A stretch of 64,000 nt of DNA, taken from NCBI GenBank assembly GCA_947462335.1, contig OX381710.1, positions 64,599,303-64,663,302 of the forward strand. Reading direction: 5' to 3'. The first letter of the stretch is position 1. More notes on this DNA, generated by a model, which searched no databases, had not been told where the DNA came from, and worked only from the letters and a program-made list of their open reading frames with translations. The letters are not shown here. The DNA comes from Harmothoe impar (taxonomy: Eukaryota; Annelida; Polychaeta; Phyllodocida; Polynoidae).

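Overview
The window is eukaryotic and looks like a metazoan genome: a long multi-exon gene with GT-AG introns, packed with MITE-like repeats, minisatellites, a Penelope-like retroelement, a miniature LTR element and a Polinton-derived DNA element. A marine invertebrate deuterostome such as a lancelet would fit the intron density, the repeat variety and the death-domain protein. That placement is inference; the sequence does not prove a species.

Host gene. From 4204 to the right edge the + strand carries 52 exons of one gene of the fibrocystin-L (PKHD1L1) family. Every exon-exon phase is consistent and I found no stop codon in the joined frame, so the gene looks functional (about 9.4 kb coding, about 3,150 residues in the window, open at both ends). 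Domain order is N-terminal IPT/TIG region, PA14 (exons 10-12), a family-specific region, IPT/TIG repeats (exons 24-28), a cupredoxin-like segment (29-30), more IPT/TIG repeats including a 1.47-kb exon (31-34), a first G8 domain (36-38), a CEMIP/TMEM2-like parallel beta-helix region (39-46), and the start of a second G8 domain (50-52). The family consists of large surface or secreted receptor-like proteins.

Polinton-like mini-element. Two copies lie in introns of this gene in the same orientation. Copy 1 (1-3669) is cut by the left edge. Copy 2 (31525-42066) is complete, with terminal inverted repeats of about 1.1 kb (left side), 5'-AG...CT-3' ends and a 6-bp target duplication TGCGTG. It encodes only a protein-primed-type family B DNA polymerase (frameshifted), a low-complexity protein ending in two PC4-like domains, and, divergently, a protein with two death-domain-like folds that is open in both copies. 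No integrase or capsid gene is visible, so it would depend on another element for integration. The inverted repeats begin right after the terminal genes and hold arrays of ETS, CRE, E-box, CCAAT and YY1-like motifs, a 42-bp perfect palindrome, and GAA/TTC and G/C tracts.

Other mobile DNA. A Penelope-like element (12038-15675) has a 16-bp target duplication and separate RT and GIY-YIG frames. A TRIM-type LTR element (24716-25368) has 197-bp LTRs, each holding a tRNA-like Pol III promoter. Several MITE families recur in many introns: a TAGCCAAACTCCAC family, a CCCAGCTAACAAA family, and a short hairpin around GCCAGGGCTGCAT. Introns also hold minisatellites of 34, about 50-57, about 60 and about 130 bp; one appears to copy the acceptor site and start of the exon that follows it. 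There is nothing bacterial here: no operons, rRNA or CRISPR arrays.
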